Positions 54,483-63,886 of a stretch of DNA of 64,000 nt are shown one piece after another. Position numbers and translations under genes: made by a program. Numbering within the stretch: the stretch's first letter is position 1; the number at the start of each line of letters is the position of its first letter. Source of the DNA: Lachancea mirantina. Lineage: Eukaryota; Ascomycota; Saccharomycetes; Saccharomycetales; Saccharomycetaceae. The notes beneath the pieces were generated by a model that saw only the letters and a program-made list of their open reading frames with translations, had not been told where the DNA came from and searched no databases. The DNA lies in NCBI GenBank assembly GCA_900074745.1, contig LT598467.1:930001-994000 (forward strand), read 5' to 3'.

Positions 54483-56708
54483 TCACGAAAGGCCATCGTC
54501 TTCAGCTTGAACAGGGTCATCGCCGCTCATTGGAACCGCCTTGGAAGGCTTGAATCGGCCAGGAGGCAGCTTGATGTGCACCATGAGATACTCACCGGGA
54601 ACATGGTCAAGTACGTGGCAAAATTCCGTTTCAATGGCTGGGTTTTTAGGCAAAACAGGCCGAAATTCGATATCCGAGTGCAACTCGTAAGAGCTGACGG
54701 CAGGGCCCAGATCGATGCCCCCAGGCAGCACGGTCGACGGGATTGGGATGCGGAAAGTCTTGGGTACATCCGAGAGGTCTGGTGGTGCCGCGGCATCGGT
54801 TTGTGCGGGGGTAGTGGCCGTCGCGGCGACGCCGCGCCGGCTATTACGACCTTGACGTCGTTTACGACGCGTGTCGCGGTCTTTATCACGGTCCAGACGC
54901 TCGAGTTCCGCGGCAGACACCCTAAGCAAGTTGGGCGTGTACACGCGGGTGTCTGGGGGCGTGCGGTACACGTCGTCGATGGTAATGATCGGTAAGAGTC
55001 GACTGCGGATATCGTCGTCGTCGACCACGGACCCGTCGAACGGGTACGCAACGAGCGCCAGCGACCGATGGTACATGTGGACTTGTTCGCGGATGGAGTG
55101 GGCAATTGCAGTGGCGAACTCTCCTGGCAGTTGCAACTCGTTGCACATACATTCGGCAAATTCTTCCGGGTTGTTGCCCGGGTTCGAGATGTCCCACTCG
55201 AAGTTGTCAATGAGCTGGTTCTGGCCCACGACGACGTCGAGCTGGATACGGATTCTCAAATCGTCGCCTCCTAGCTGTTCTTTGTTGTGTGTTATAAAAG
55301 GGTCAGGTTGGAATTCTGCGATTTGTTCACGCACCGCTTGCACCACGGCCTCCGTGAATTGGTCGTTGGCGTGGAATCGGTAATCGCGCAATAACTCCGC
55401 AACAAAATCCTCGACTTTGAGCAAATTGTCATTACGGTTCCAAATGAAAGTGTCACGCAGCGAAAATTTGTCACGTTCGGCGTCGAATTCGAGTCGCACG
55501 GGCACAAGTTCTGCGTCGGTTTCGCGCATCGCTTGCCGATACACGTCCTCTAGACGGTCGTGCGTGAGGAGACGGCCATCGGTGGCGACGTTGCCCGGTA
55601 CGATCTGGGTGATCGTGTTTGTAAACCCGTTGCCGTAGCCGCTGTAGCCGTCGCCCCAAATACTCTTGGAGACGACGCCCTGGGTCGTGTTGGTGATGGA
55701 TTTCATGCGCGTAGCCTTGAGTTCCTTGTAGTAGTTGAGATCCTGCAACAGCCGCGTAAGGTATTCCTTGTGACTGAACCCATATTTGCTGAAAGGTTCA
55801 TAGCCCTGCCGTTCCTTGATGAGTTGCTTGGCATTTTCGCGATCGCGCCTGATAATTTGTTCGTATAGAAGTGTGGTTGTGTCGGGTTCTTTTAGTTTGG
55901 TTTCGCCTTGCTGGATTTTGTCGGTCCAGTAAGAGAAGGAGTTCATGATCTGTTCTGGAGGGTCCTGGAACACGGGCTGTGGTTTAGGCGCCGCGACCGC
56001 AGCAGCAGCAGCAGCGGAGGCAGCAGGAGATGGTGCTGTAGGTGTCGCGCCAATGTTTTTACCTGCACGCTGTGCTCGTTGCACAGGTGCAGGTTGTGGG
56101 CCACGTTGTTGCTGCTGCTGCTGATGCTGGAGTGCGAGTTGTTGTTGCACCGCAGTGATGGCAGCCGCTGCAGCCGTGTTGTTTTTGGCAATGGCCTGTT
56201 GCTTGAGACTATTCAGCACACGCTGTTGCAACGGTGGCGGTAACTGTGCAATTTGAGGAGGGAGATTGATAGGTTGTGTCGCCGACGGAGCCGGTGCAGC
56301 GGGCGTAGCTGGCGTCGTTGGCCCTGGAGTATGTGCATTGAACTGAGGTGTATGGCCCTGTGAAACGGGCTGTTGCATGGGCTGTTGCATGGGCTGTTGC
56401 ATGGGCTGTTGCATGGGCTGCTGTACGGTTTGTTGCTGTTTGGCTTTCAAAATCTGAGCACGTTGTGCCGCATTCAACTGCGCGGCGCTGGCTGCAGTGG
56501 CTGCACTAGTCTGAGCTATCGCACCCCCATTGCTACCGCCACCACCAGTTTGCATCGCCTGTCGCTCCATGAGTAACTGCTGGTGTTTTTGCTGTATCAT
56601 CTGCAATTGGACGGGCGTCAAATTCTGTAAAATGTTGCTCGGCACTTGCGACAGATTGAACGCTGGAGTGCCAATATTCGCAAAGGGATTTACCTGCGAA
56701 TTGTTCAT
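54483..56708 (-). CDS. SNF5: SWI/SNF subunit Snf5
   Basis: The 741-residue protein is a core subunit of the SWI/SNF chromatin remodeller. The N-terminal third is Gln/Ala/Pro-rich, with several polyQ patches and a repeated Met-Gln-Gln-Pro unit. The conserved SNF5 domain follows: LVPVRLEFDAERDKFSLRDTF region, with two repeats such as DQFTEAVVQAVREQIAEF and PEEFAECMCNELQLPGEF. It ends with an RKRRQGRNSRRG basic stretch and a C-terminal block FRIPIPSTVLPGG. S. cerevisiae Snf5 (905 aa) has a longer Gln-rich N-terminus. The ATG at 56708 (MNNSQVNPFANIGTPAFN) matches the known start; three open codons upstream lack an ATG. Confidence 0.95.
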   Translation of the reverse strand: MNNSQVNPFANIGTPAFNLSQVPSNILQNLTPVQLQMIQQKHQQLLMERQAMQTGGGGSNGGAIAQTSAATAASAAQLNAAQRAQILKAKQQQTVQQPMQQPMQQPMQQPMQQPVSQGHTPQFNAHTPGPTTPATPAAPAPSATQPINLPPQIAQLPPPLQQRVLNSLKQQAIAKNNTAAAAAITAVQQQLALQHQQQQQQRGPQPAPVQRAQRAGKNIGATPTAPSPAASAAAAAAVAAPKPQPVFQDPPEQIMNSFSYWTDKIQQGETKLKEPDTTTLLYEQIIRRDRENAKQLIKERQGYEPFSKYGFSHKEYLTRLLQDLNYYKELKATRMKSITNTTQGVVSKSIWGDGYSGYGNGFTNTITQIVPGNVATDGRLLTHDRLEDVYRQAMRETDAELVPVRLEFDAERDKFSLRDTFIWNRNDNLLKVEDFVAELLRDYRFHANDQFTEAVVQAVREQIAEFQPDPFITHNKEQLGGDDLRIRIQLDVVVGQNQLIDNFEWDISNPGNNPEEFAECMCNELQLPGEFATAIAHSIREQVHMYHRSLALVAYPFDGSVVDDDDIRSRLLPIITIDDVYRTPPDTRVYTPNLLRVSAAELERLDRDKDRDTRRKRRQGRNSRRGVAATATTPAQTDAAAPPDLSDVPKTFRIPIPSTVLPGGIDLGPAVSSYELHSDIEFRPVLPKNPAIETEFCHVLDHVPGEYLMVHIKLPPGRFKPSKAVPMSGDDPVQAEDDGLS
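56367..56414 (-). repeat. 12-bp minisatellite in SNF5
   Basis: Four exact copies of GGGCTGTTGCAT (plus strand) encode Met-Gln-Gln-Pro repeats in the Gln-rich region. Confidence 0.9.
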
Positions 56709-56994
56709 CGCCACCAATTCTTAGCTCCTGGAAACCCTGACACCGCGCCTTGTCACCAGTTACAGTTGGTTTTGGGTGAGATATCCAGGTTCCGCTCTTG
56801 TTGATTTCATGAAAGTTCTGGATGTCATCTAATACGAAAGGCTTTCCAATTTTCAATTTATCAACAACTTGATCAAGATCAACTCTACGCAAGTGAGCTC
56901 AGTCGTAAATAAGACAATTGCGGGCTAAGGAGGCCCATTTAACGAGCTTTTAAGTGCCTTTTTGAAATTATCAGGGTTAATTAGGGCATAGACG

Positions 56995-58431
56995 ATGATC
57001 GTGGCCGTTTTCATTGCGGATTCACGCCAGGAACTCGTGTTTCAGTACCTCGTGAGCTCGGATCTGCCCGGTTACAAATCCTTGCGGAACCGGATCCAGA
57101 CCATGGCTCCGACGCTCGCGGCAGAGCCGCAGGCTGGGAAGGCGAGTGTGGGCCGCAGTATGGAAGTCTACAAGCACGTGTCGCCCAACGGGCTCGCGTT
57201 TTGGTGTGCAACGAAGCCAGGCCCGACGACGCCCGGTGCGAAGCACCCAGGTGTAGGGCACCCAGCGGAGCCGCTTGTGTTCTTACAAACGCTCGAAACA
57301 CTTTTATTACACTATTTCGACAAAGATCAACTGAGCGTTGCGAAAATCCGCAACAATTACGACCGTGTGACGATGCTGGTATACAGTATGCTTGACGCAG
57401 GCGAGCCTGCAAACGTGGACCTGGGCCGTCTTCAAGAAATGGTACCTTTGCGACGTGATTTGGCCAAAGTCGTGAACGCGACTGCGAGCTCCTTAGGGAA
57501 ACGGCTCACACAGGGCGATTCTCACGCACTTTTTGCGTTGCCCAATGTGCAAGGCGTGTCGTTGCCCACTGAGAAATCCGTGCCCTGGCGTACGGCGGGG
57601 CTCGTTTTCGCGGATAACGAACTGTACGTGGACGCGACCGAGACCGTGAACGCCGTGTTCCGACGCAGCACGCATGGCGCACGCGACCGCACGCGGTGCG
57701 TGTCTGCGTTTCTCGAAGGTACCATCGATTTCAACTCGCACCTGACGGGCGACCCGACAGTGCTTGTGCGACTCGATCTATCGGGCCACAAGCTCGCGGT
57801 GCCCGCGCTGCACCGGTGCGTCGACACGCAGGGCACGGATTTCCATGCGAGTCGACTGCGATTTGTGCCTCCCGACGGCAAGTTCCGGCTCATGCGATAC
57901 GTGGTTGACTTGACGCCCGGCACCGCGCCTGCGTCCCACCAACACAGTCGAGCCCTCGCGAACCTGGGGCTCGTGGTCCCGGAACTTCAGTCGGCGCTCG
58001 GTGCAAACCGTGACGAATTCGAAGTCACGCTTGACATTGCACCTTCGACAACGGTCTCAGCCGTCGATAATGTCCAGGTCGCACTTCATTTTCCGCAATT
58101 GCCCTCGGGCGCCCGCGTCAAGGCCCTCCGGACGACACATGGCCGCTTTGAAAACAGCGTTGACAATCGCGACGCCCTGTGGTTACTCGACAAAACCACC
58201 AGCACGGGCACTCGGCCCGTGCTGCGTGCGTGCATTGAAAACTCCGCTGACGACACTACTACAACAACGACTACCGCGACGACTCTACGCGTGTCCTACG
58301 CACACAAGGGCCTATTGCCCAGCGGGATAAAAGTCGATGCCGTCGACATCGTGGCCGGGCTCCCATCCACCATCAAACCTTTCAAAGGTGTCAAATACCT
58401 GGTCAAAACCGGCGATTTTGTCCTGCGATGA
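56995..58431 (+). CDS. APM3: AP-3 adaptor mu subunit Apm3
   Basis: The 478-residue protein is the mu3 chain of the AP-3 complex, which sorts cargo such as alkaline phosphatase from Golgi to vacuole. The N-terminal longin-like domain starts MIVAVFIADSRQELVFQYL. A linker leads to VPWRTAGLVFADNELYVDATETVNAVF, the start of the mu-homology domain that reads cargo signals. FIPPDGKFRLMRY-like sequence and the C-terminal LVKTGDFVLR follow. S. cerevisiae Apm3 has 483 residues. It is divergent from SNF5 with 286 bases between starts, as on chromosome II. The gene is noticeably GC-rich in its second half. Confidence 0.93.
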   Translation: MIVAVFIADSRQELVFQYLVSSDLPGYKSLRNRIQTMAPTLAAEPQAGKASVGRSMEVYKHVSPNGLAFWCATKPGPTTPGAKHPGVGHPAEPLVFLQTLETLLLHYFDKDQLSVAKIRNNYDRVTMLVYSMLDAGEPANVDLGRLQEMVPLRRDLAKVVNATASSLGKRLTQGDSHALFALPNVQGVSLPTEKSVPWRTAGLVFADNELYVDATETVNAVFRRSTHGARDRTRCVSAFLEGTIDFNSHLTGDPTVLVRLDLSGHKLAVPALHRCVDTQGTDFHASRLRFVPPDGKFRLMRYVVDLTPGTAPASHQHSRALANLGLVVPELQSALGANRDEFEVTLDIAPSTTVSAVDNVQVALHFPQLPSGARVKALRTTHGRFENSVDNRDALWLLDKTTSTGTRPVLRACIENSADDTTTTTTTATTLRVSYAHKGLLPSGIKVDAVDIVAGLPSTIKPFKGVKYLVKTGDFVLR

Positions 58432-58502
58432 GCCTCTTCTTCACATTTTTCACCGACGGAGTTTTCCCGAAAGTTGCGATGAGCCGTACTAAACGACACC
58501 AA

Positions 58503-58586
58503 TTGGGGTAAATCCGTGCATGCGGGGTGAATGACCCCTGTTGGAGCGCCCAAAAGCGCCGAGGGAAGATGGAAAACCTATAAAAG
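58503..58586 (+). promoter_or_regulatory. FOX2 promoter elements
   Basis: A TATAAAAG box lies at 58579-58586, 65 bases before the FOX2 ATG. Two TTGGRG words (58503-58508 and 58541-58546) match the Adr1 consensus; Adr1 activates peroxisomal genes when glucose is absent. I did not find a clear oleate response element of the CGG-N3-TNA-spacer-CCG form. Confidence 0.45.
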
Positions 58587-58650
58587 GCGAGGGTTTTGAA
58601 TCTTTGACATTGGTTCACATCGGTAACAATTGTGACATGAACAAGGGAAA

Positions 58651-61350
58651 ATGCCTGAAAAACTAAGTTTTAAGGACAAAGTAGTGATTATTACTGGTGC
58701 TGGCGGCGGATTGGGCCGCGTGTATGCGCTGGAATTCGCGAAAAGGGGTGCAAAAGTGGTGGTGAATGATCTGGGTGGCAGTTTGAAAGGCGAGGGCCAC
58801 AACGCGCGAGCGGCCGACGTGGTGGTTAACGAGATCAAACAAGGGTTCAAAAATGGAGATGCAGTGGCGAACTACGACTCTGTGACCGACGGGGCTGAAA
58901 ACATTGTCCAGACTGCGCTCCGCGCGTTTGGACAAGTGGACGTGGTGGTGAATAACGCTGGGATTTTGCGAGACGCGAGTTTTGGCAAAATGACACCGCA
59001 GGCGTTCCAATCGGTGCTGGATGTACATCTGAACGGCGCCTACAAGCTGACCAAAGCCGCTTGGCCGCATATGAAGCAGCGGAAGTTCGGCAGAATCATC
59101 AATACTTGCTCTCCTGCCGGACTGTATGGGAATTTCGGGCAGGCCAATTATTCAGCGGCGAAATTGGCGCTTGTAGGGTTTTCTGAGACTTTGGCGAAAG
59201 AAGGATTCAAATATAACATCTGCGTGAACTGTATTGTACCCCTGGCGAGGTCCAGAATGACCGAGAAAATCATTCCTCCGCATATTTTGAAACAACTGGC
59301 GCCTGAAAAAATCGCGCCGCTCGTGCTGTATTTGACGCACGAGTCCGTGAATGTGACCAACTCGATTTTCGAATTGGCCGCTGGATTTTACGCGCAAGTG
59401 CGTTGGGAACGTTCCTCGGGCCAGATTTTCAAACCAGACCCAAAAACGTTGACTCCCGAAGCGCTGTTAAAGGAATGGGGTCATATCGTAGAGTTCAAGG
59501 ACAAATCGTTCCAAAAAGTGGAACATCCAGTGCAACTTGCAGATTACAATATGCTTATTACGAAAGCACGTCAATTACCGGCCAGCGACCAAGGAAATGT
59601 GAAAATTGAATCCCTCAAGGACAAAGTTGTCATTATCACGGGCGCAGGCGGTGGATTAGGTAGAGCACATGCGCTTTGGTTCGCCAAGTACGGTGCCAAA
59701 GTTGTCGTGAACGATATTCGTGCTCCGGAACCGGTGGTTGACGAAATTAACAAATTGTACGGGTCCAATCGGGCCATTTCAGACAAGCATGACGTTGTCG
59801 CAGAGCCCGAAGCGATTGTCAAGACCGCATTGGATGCGTTTGGTACTGTTGACGTACTCGTCAACAACGCGGGTATATTACGGGACCGTTCCTTTGTGAA
59901 GATGACCGACGCGGAATGGGACGCAGTGCTAAAAGTACATTTGGTGTCCACGTTTGGGCTTTGTAAAGCCGTGTGGCCCATTTTCTCGCATAACAAGAAA
60001 GGGTGTATTTTGAATACCACTTCTACCTCCGGAATTTACGGCAATTTTGGACAGGCTAATTACGCGGCTGCGAAAGCCGCAGTGCTTGGATTGTCCAAGA
60101 CTTTGGCCATTGAAGGTGCCAAGATCGGTATCAGAGTCAACGCGGTAGCGCCTCATGCAGAGACCGCTATGACCAAGACCATCTTTTCGGATCGCGAGCT
60201 GCAAAACCATTTCGATCCTGCACTTGTGTCTCCGTTCTTTGTATTGCTGGCCAGTGACGAGCTTTCCAAAGTATCAAAGGCGCCCGTCACGGGCCGGTTG
60301 TTCGAAGTCGGCGGTGGTTGGTGTAGTGAAACCAGATGGCAGCGTGCCGAGGGTGCTGTGAGCATGTCACCGGATCCAGAATTTTTGCGGGATCATTGGA
60401 GTCAAGTGTGCAATTTCAATGGACCCGAGGTGACGTATCCTACTTCGACTCAGGATTCTTCAATGGCCATTTTGCAAGCGGTTACCCAAGCGGCCAAATC
60501 TGCGTCTGCAAAGGATCTGTTCAAGTACACCGAGCGCGATGTGATCTTGTACAACATTGGACTTGGAAGTACTAGCAAAGAACTCAAGTACACGTATGAA
60601 AATGATGCCAATTTCCAAGTGTTGCCCACTTTTGGAGTTATCCCATTCATGTCCAGTGGAAACGCGATCAATTTGAGTAAACTTGTTGATAACTTCAACT
60701 ATGCGTTCTTGCTACACGGGGAACAATACTTGAGACTCAACCAATTCCCTTTGCCTACCAAGGGCTCACTTAAGACCGTTGCCAAACCCGTACAGGTGTT
60801 GGACAAGAACGGTAAAGCCGCGGTCATCGTAGGTGCCTACGAAACCACAAACGCTGCCACTGGAGAACCCTATGTTTACAATGAAGCTACATTCTTTGTT
60901 CGCAAAGCCAAAGTTCCTGCATCCAAAGTCATTAACGGGTCTCGTCCCAAATTCGCGGTACAAAATTTCCCGAAGCCTTCGCGATCGGCTGACTTTGAAC
61001 TGGAAATCAAGACCGATGCAGACCAAGCGGCCATTTACAGACTTTCCGGCGACTACAATCCTCTGCATATCGATCCCAACGTAGCCAAGATGGTCAAGTT
61101 TTCTCGACCCATCTTACACGGCCTGTGTACTTTGGGTGTGACCGGTAAAGCACTCTACGAGCGATTCGGACCTTTCAAAGAAATGAAGGTACGTTTCACA
61201 AACGTTGTGTATCCCGGTGACAAACTCAAAGTTCGCGCCTGGAAAGAGTCCTCGGACCTTGTAATTTTCCAAACTCTTGACGTGGATCAAAATTATGTCG
61301 TTCTTGACAGTTGTGCCATTCGGCTGTTGGGATCCAAGTCGAACCTATAA
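58651..61350 (+). CDS. FOX2: Peroxisomal multifunctional beta-oxidation enzyme Fox2
   Basis: The 899-residue protein catalyses the second and third steps of peroxisomal fatty-acid beta-oxidation: hydratase-2 and D-3-hydroxyacyl-CoA dehydrogenase. Two tandem SDR domains show TGAGGGLGR at about 15-23 and again near 326, with YSAAK and YAAAK active-site motifs near 166 and 471. A MaoC-like hot-dog hydratase domain at the end has the catalytic YNPLHIDPNVAKMVKF region near 802. S. cerevisiae Fox2 has 900 residues and ends SKL. This one ends GSKSNL, a weaker PTS1 variant. The RSC4 gene further right keeps the chromosome XI neighbour relation (YKR009C-YKR008W), with QCR10 between them. Confidence 0.96.
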   Translation: MPEKLSFKDKVVIITGAGGGLGRVYALEFAKRGAKVVVNDLGGSLKGEGHNARAADVVVNEIKQGFKNGDAVANYDSVTDGAENIVQTALRAFGQVDVVVNNAGILRDASFGKMTPQAFQSVLDVHLNGAYKLTKAAWPHMKQRKFGRIINTCSPAGLYGNFGQANYSAAKLALVGFSETLAKEGFKYNICVNCIVPLARSRMTEKIIPPHILKQLAPEKIAPLVLYLTHESVNVTNSIFELAAGFYAQVRWERSSGQIFKPDPKTLTPEALLKEWGHIVEFKDKSFQKVEHPVQLADYNMLITKARQLPASDQGNVKIESLKDKVVIITGAGGGLGRAHALWFAKYGAKVVVNDIRAPEPVVDEINKLYGSNRAISDKHDVVAEPEAIVKTALDAFGTVDVLVNNAGILRDRSFVKMTDAEWDAVLKVHLVSTFGLCKAVWPIFSHNKKGCILNTTSTSGIYGNFGQANYAAAKAAVLGLSKTLAIEGAKIGIRVNAVAPHAETAMTKTIFSDRELQNHFDPALVSPFFVLLASDELSKVSKAPVTGRLFEVGGGWCSETRWQRAEGAVSMSPDPEFLRDHWSQVCNFNGPEVTYPTSTQDSSMAILQAVTQAAKSASAKDLFKYTERDVILYNIGLGSTSKELKYTYENDANFQVLPTFGVIPFMSSGNAINLSKLVDNFNYAFLLHGEQYLRLNQFPLPTKGSLKTVAKPVQVLDKNGKAAVIVGAYETTNAATGEPYVYNEATFFVRKAKVPASKVINGSRPKFAVQNFPKPSRSADFELEIKTDADQAAIYRLSGDYNPLHIDPNVAKMVKFSRPILHGLCTLGVTGKALYERFGPFKEMKVRFTNVVYPGDKLKVRAWKESSDLVIFQTLDVDQNYVVLDSCAIRLLGSKSNL

Positions 61351-61523
61351 GTTGTCGCCAACGATTACTACGATTTACATAGCATTTACATCATTCTTAT
61401 GCCCTCATTCATTCTTGTTAAAAAACGTTGTAATGTTGAATTGAATATATGGTTTCTACCTTTCTCCTTCTATGGAGAGGTTTCCCGTTTACATAAGTTT
61501 GTTGATCTTGATAAATAAGGCAA

Positions 61524-61817
61524 TCAAGCAGTTGAGCTGTCTTCCGGATCGACTTCCTTAACCCAGTGAGAACCAAAGATTGGGATCTTTTTGTAGAAAG
61601 TGTCTTGAAATTTTGGCCAACCATCGGTGAACTGGAAAACGGCAAACATGGAGGCACCACCCCACAAGGCAAGGTTAGGAGTGTAGCTGAGCAAAGCAGC
61701 TAACGACAATTTACCGTAGTATGGAGCGGTCTTGGCAGTAAGTCTCGAGACGTACTGTAATAGTGGTTAGTATGGTTCGGGAGAGATACAGGGATCATTG
61801 GGACATACAGAAACCAT
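61524..61817 (-). CDS. QCR10: Cytochrome bc1 complex subunit 10, two exons
   Basis: Exon 1 (61809-61817) codes only Met-Val-Ser. Exon 2 (61524-61754) continues YVSRLTAKTAPYYGKLSLAA and gives 79 residues in all. The protein is the smallest accessory subunit of respiratory complex III, with one membrane segment (NLALWGGASMFAVFQF) and the conserved GWPKFQDTFYKKIP. S. cerevisiae Qcr10 (77 aa) also has an intron very near its start, so gene structure is conserved. It converges with FOX2. Its strand and position continue the inverted chromosome VIII series NEM1-TCD-LEU5-QCR10. Confidence 0.95.
61755..61808 (-). other. Intron in QCR10
   Basis: The 54-base intron has donor GTATGT, a perfect TACTAAC branch site (61766-61772, reverse strand) and a TTACAG acceptor. 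It follows the third codon. Confidence 0.95.
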
Positions 61818-62221
61818 CGTGAAGTGTGTGAAGTTGTCGAGGTCTCTGAAACGATGTGTCGATGTATATATGTCCGTTAAGTTTCTTGAAATTGGAATTT
61901 CGATTGAGAGTTGAAAATATCGCTAAACACGAAGAGTAAGTGGTCCTAGATTCTGATTGGCTGAAGGCAGACGGACCGTTAATTAACAGAATTTATATTA
62001 ACAAGCCATTCGAATCTTGGGAACTGAACGAGACGTATGGGTTTTTGGTTGAGCTGTCTGCGTACAGCTGTAGCCCGGTTACAGCTTTGTTACAATTTTT
62101 CCCTGGTTTCGTCGTTTCTCGCATTGGTGCTGAAAATGGATACGACCAAGTGGGGAAAACAGGTTTGCCTTGCTGCCGTTTGGGTGCTTTATCTAGACCG
62201 CAAAAAGATTCTGAGAGGGAA
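61818..62221. other. QCR10 promoter and RSC4 terminator region
   Basis: This 404-base spacer holds a reverse CCAAT box (ATTGG at 61956-61960), about 140 bases before the QCR10 ATG. CCAAT is bound by the Hap2/3/4/5 activator of respiratory genes, which suits QCR10. A short forward frame here has no recognisable protein. Confidence 0.45.
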
Positions 62222-63886
62222 TCACGACAAAACGTTGACCCACAAGGTAAGGCTTTCTTTTTCTTGATTTTCCAAATTCTGACATGAAAACTGCAAGCAA
62301 TTGAGACCTTCCGGTAGACGAAGTTCGTATTTGAGCGGAGCCGGTTGCTGGGGTTGTTCTGCCTGCGTAGCGGTTTCCGCGGGACTCGTTTTTTCCTTGT
62401 TTACCAGAAACACAGACTCCAGGTCTGTTCCCTGTGGCGAATTGACATGTGCTACTATTGTCACGGTGGTTTGCGTAGGCGGTATCGATATCGTATAATT
62501 GTTGTGACTTTCTTTCAAATCTTTGCCCTTGAAAACGTATTCTACCCATTTCTGGTTGACGGGCGGCATTGCGCCAGCAGCAGGTTTAGTGGCCTGTCTG
62601 TAGACTGAGCGAGAAGAAGAGAGACTTATATCACTGATAAACTTGTACGACTTCTCCTTGGCCGGTTTCTGGTAGTCCATGCCCAGGGATTTCATGAGAT
62701 TGAATTTTGTCTCATCGGGGAAATCGAGCATAGGCTCACTTGCGAGTTTCTTAATCCTGGAGTCGTCTGCTTTGATTTTCGTGGGGCCCAAAAGATAATC
62801 GCCCGAAAACAGGGTTCGGTTGTATCCGTTTCCAAGACCCTCGTAGTGATTGAAATCATAGTCCTCCACTTCACCGTTTTCGTCCTCTAGTCCACCCTCA
62901 TTTTCGTTTCCACCATTGGCCAAATATTGCTCGTATTCGATCTTGTCGTATTCGAGTTTGACTTCACCGCGTTCACTGGCATCTTTCAAGTCCGCAAAAA
63001 ACTGTGCTTGCATTACTTTCCGGAAAAACTGGAGCAACTTTTGAGCGTCTTGATGGATGAGTGTATCTTCATTATTGAAAACCAATGCGTTTTGGAACAC
63101 CAGTTCCATGTCAATGTAAAAATCGTAAATTTTGGTGTAAAATCCCATGTCCAAATTGTTTTTCACCAGTTTTAGCGCAATGGGCTTGTGGATCACTTCA
63201 TAGTAGTCGGGGAACGAATCTTTATCCACGAGCTGCATGAAAGGCTCGCAGATATGCATCGTCTCGTCTAATCCTTCTTGCGGCTTACCCGTCACTTCTG
63301 CAATGGATTTGTCCGTGGCGTCTAGTATGGTCTTGAGCGCTTTCATGAGAAAAGCCTTTACTTCGGTGTTGATTAAGTAGTTCCTGGTCACATTTTTAGC
63401 CTTCAGAACTTCATATTTGATGAAATTGACCACTTGCATCGAATTCTTCACAATCAGACTCTCGGGGTCATTGTAGGCAAAACAGTTCTTGAAGATGAGC
63501 TCCACGTCCAGCAAGAAAGTCCTTTGTCCATTGAGATACTCGTAATCTCGCGATTTGATCTCGTTTATGGATATGGGTTGATCGATTCTGTAGAAATAGC
63601 CTGGGTGGAACTTTCTGCTGGGCAACTTGATGAAGTCTTTGAATATACCGCGTGAGCTCTCGACCAGATAATCGAGTGTAAAGGAAATGAAAAGATTGAA
63701 CTTAGGTATAAACCAATTTTGGTCCGCAAAAAGCTCTCCCTCAGGGTCCAAAGGCTCAAAATAATTCACTTCTACCGCTGGAGAATTTTCAGGTCTGGGC
63801 TGTTTCCCAGCCGCATATCTGGCCCCAGTCGCACCGGATTCGACCACGACTTCGGTCTCCTGGATCTTTCTCTTCTTGGGAGCCAT
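62222..63886 (-). CDS. RSC4: RSC chromatin remodeller subunit Rsc4
   Basis: The 554-residue protein carries the tandem bromodomains of Rsc4 at about 40-150 and 180-300. Conserved words include FIPKFNLFISFTLDYLV-like sequence, DFIKLPSRKFHPGYFYRI, SINEIKSRDYEY, and EPFMQLVDKDSFPDYYEVIH in the second. The second bromodomain of S. cerevisiae Rsc4 binds acetylated H3K14. An acidic linker leads to DYDFNHYEGLGNGYNR and a C-terminal beta-rich domain needed for RSC assembly. S. cerevisiae Rsc4 has 625 residues. The ATG at 63886 starts MAPKKRKIQE, a basic nuclear-localisation-like segment. The open frame extends three codons upstream without an ATG. Confidence 0.95.
   Translation of the reverse strand: MAPKKRKIQETEVVVESGATGARYAAGKQPRPENSPAVEVNYFEPLDPEGELFADQNWFIPKFNLFISFTLDYLVESSRGIFKDFIKLPSRKFHPGYFYRIDQPISINEIKSRDYEYLNGQRTFLLDVELIFKNCFAYNDPESLIVKNSMQVVNFIKYEVLKAKNVTRNYLINTEVKAFLMKALKTILDATDKSIAEVTGKPQEGLDETMHICEPFMQLVDKDSFPDYYEVIHKPIALKLVKNNLDMGFYTKIYDFYIDMELVFQNALVFNNEDTLIHQDAQKLLQFFRKVMQAQFFADLKDASERGEVKLEYDKIEYEQYLANGGNENEGGLEDENGEVEDYDFNHYEGLGNGYNRTLFSGDYLLGPTKIKADDSRIKKLASEPMLDFPDETKFNLMKSLGMDYQKPAKEKSYKFISDISLSSSRSVYRQATKPAAGAMPPVNQKWVEYVFKGKDLKESHNNYTISIPPTQTTVTIVAHVNSPQGTDLESVFLVNKEKTSPAETATQAEQPQQPAPLKYELRLPEGLNCLQFSCQNLENQEKESLTLWVNVLS

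Noticed and set aside
62037-62267. Forward-strand frame overlapping the RSC4 3' end, with a GTAAGG donor-like site
   Set aside because: It overlaps the conserved RSC4 C-terminus in antisense and has no partner exon or homology.
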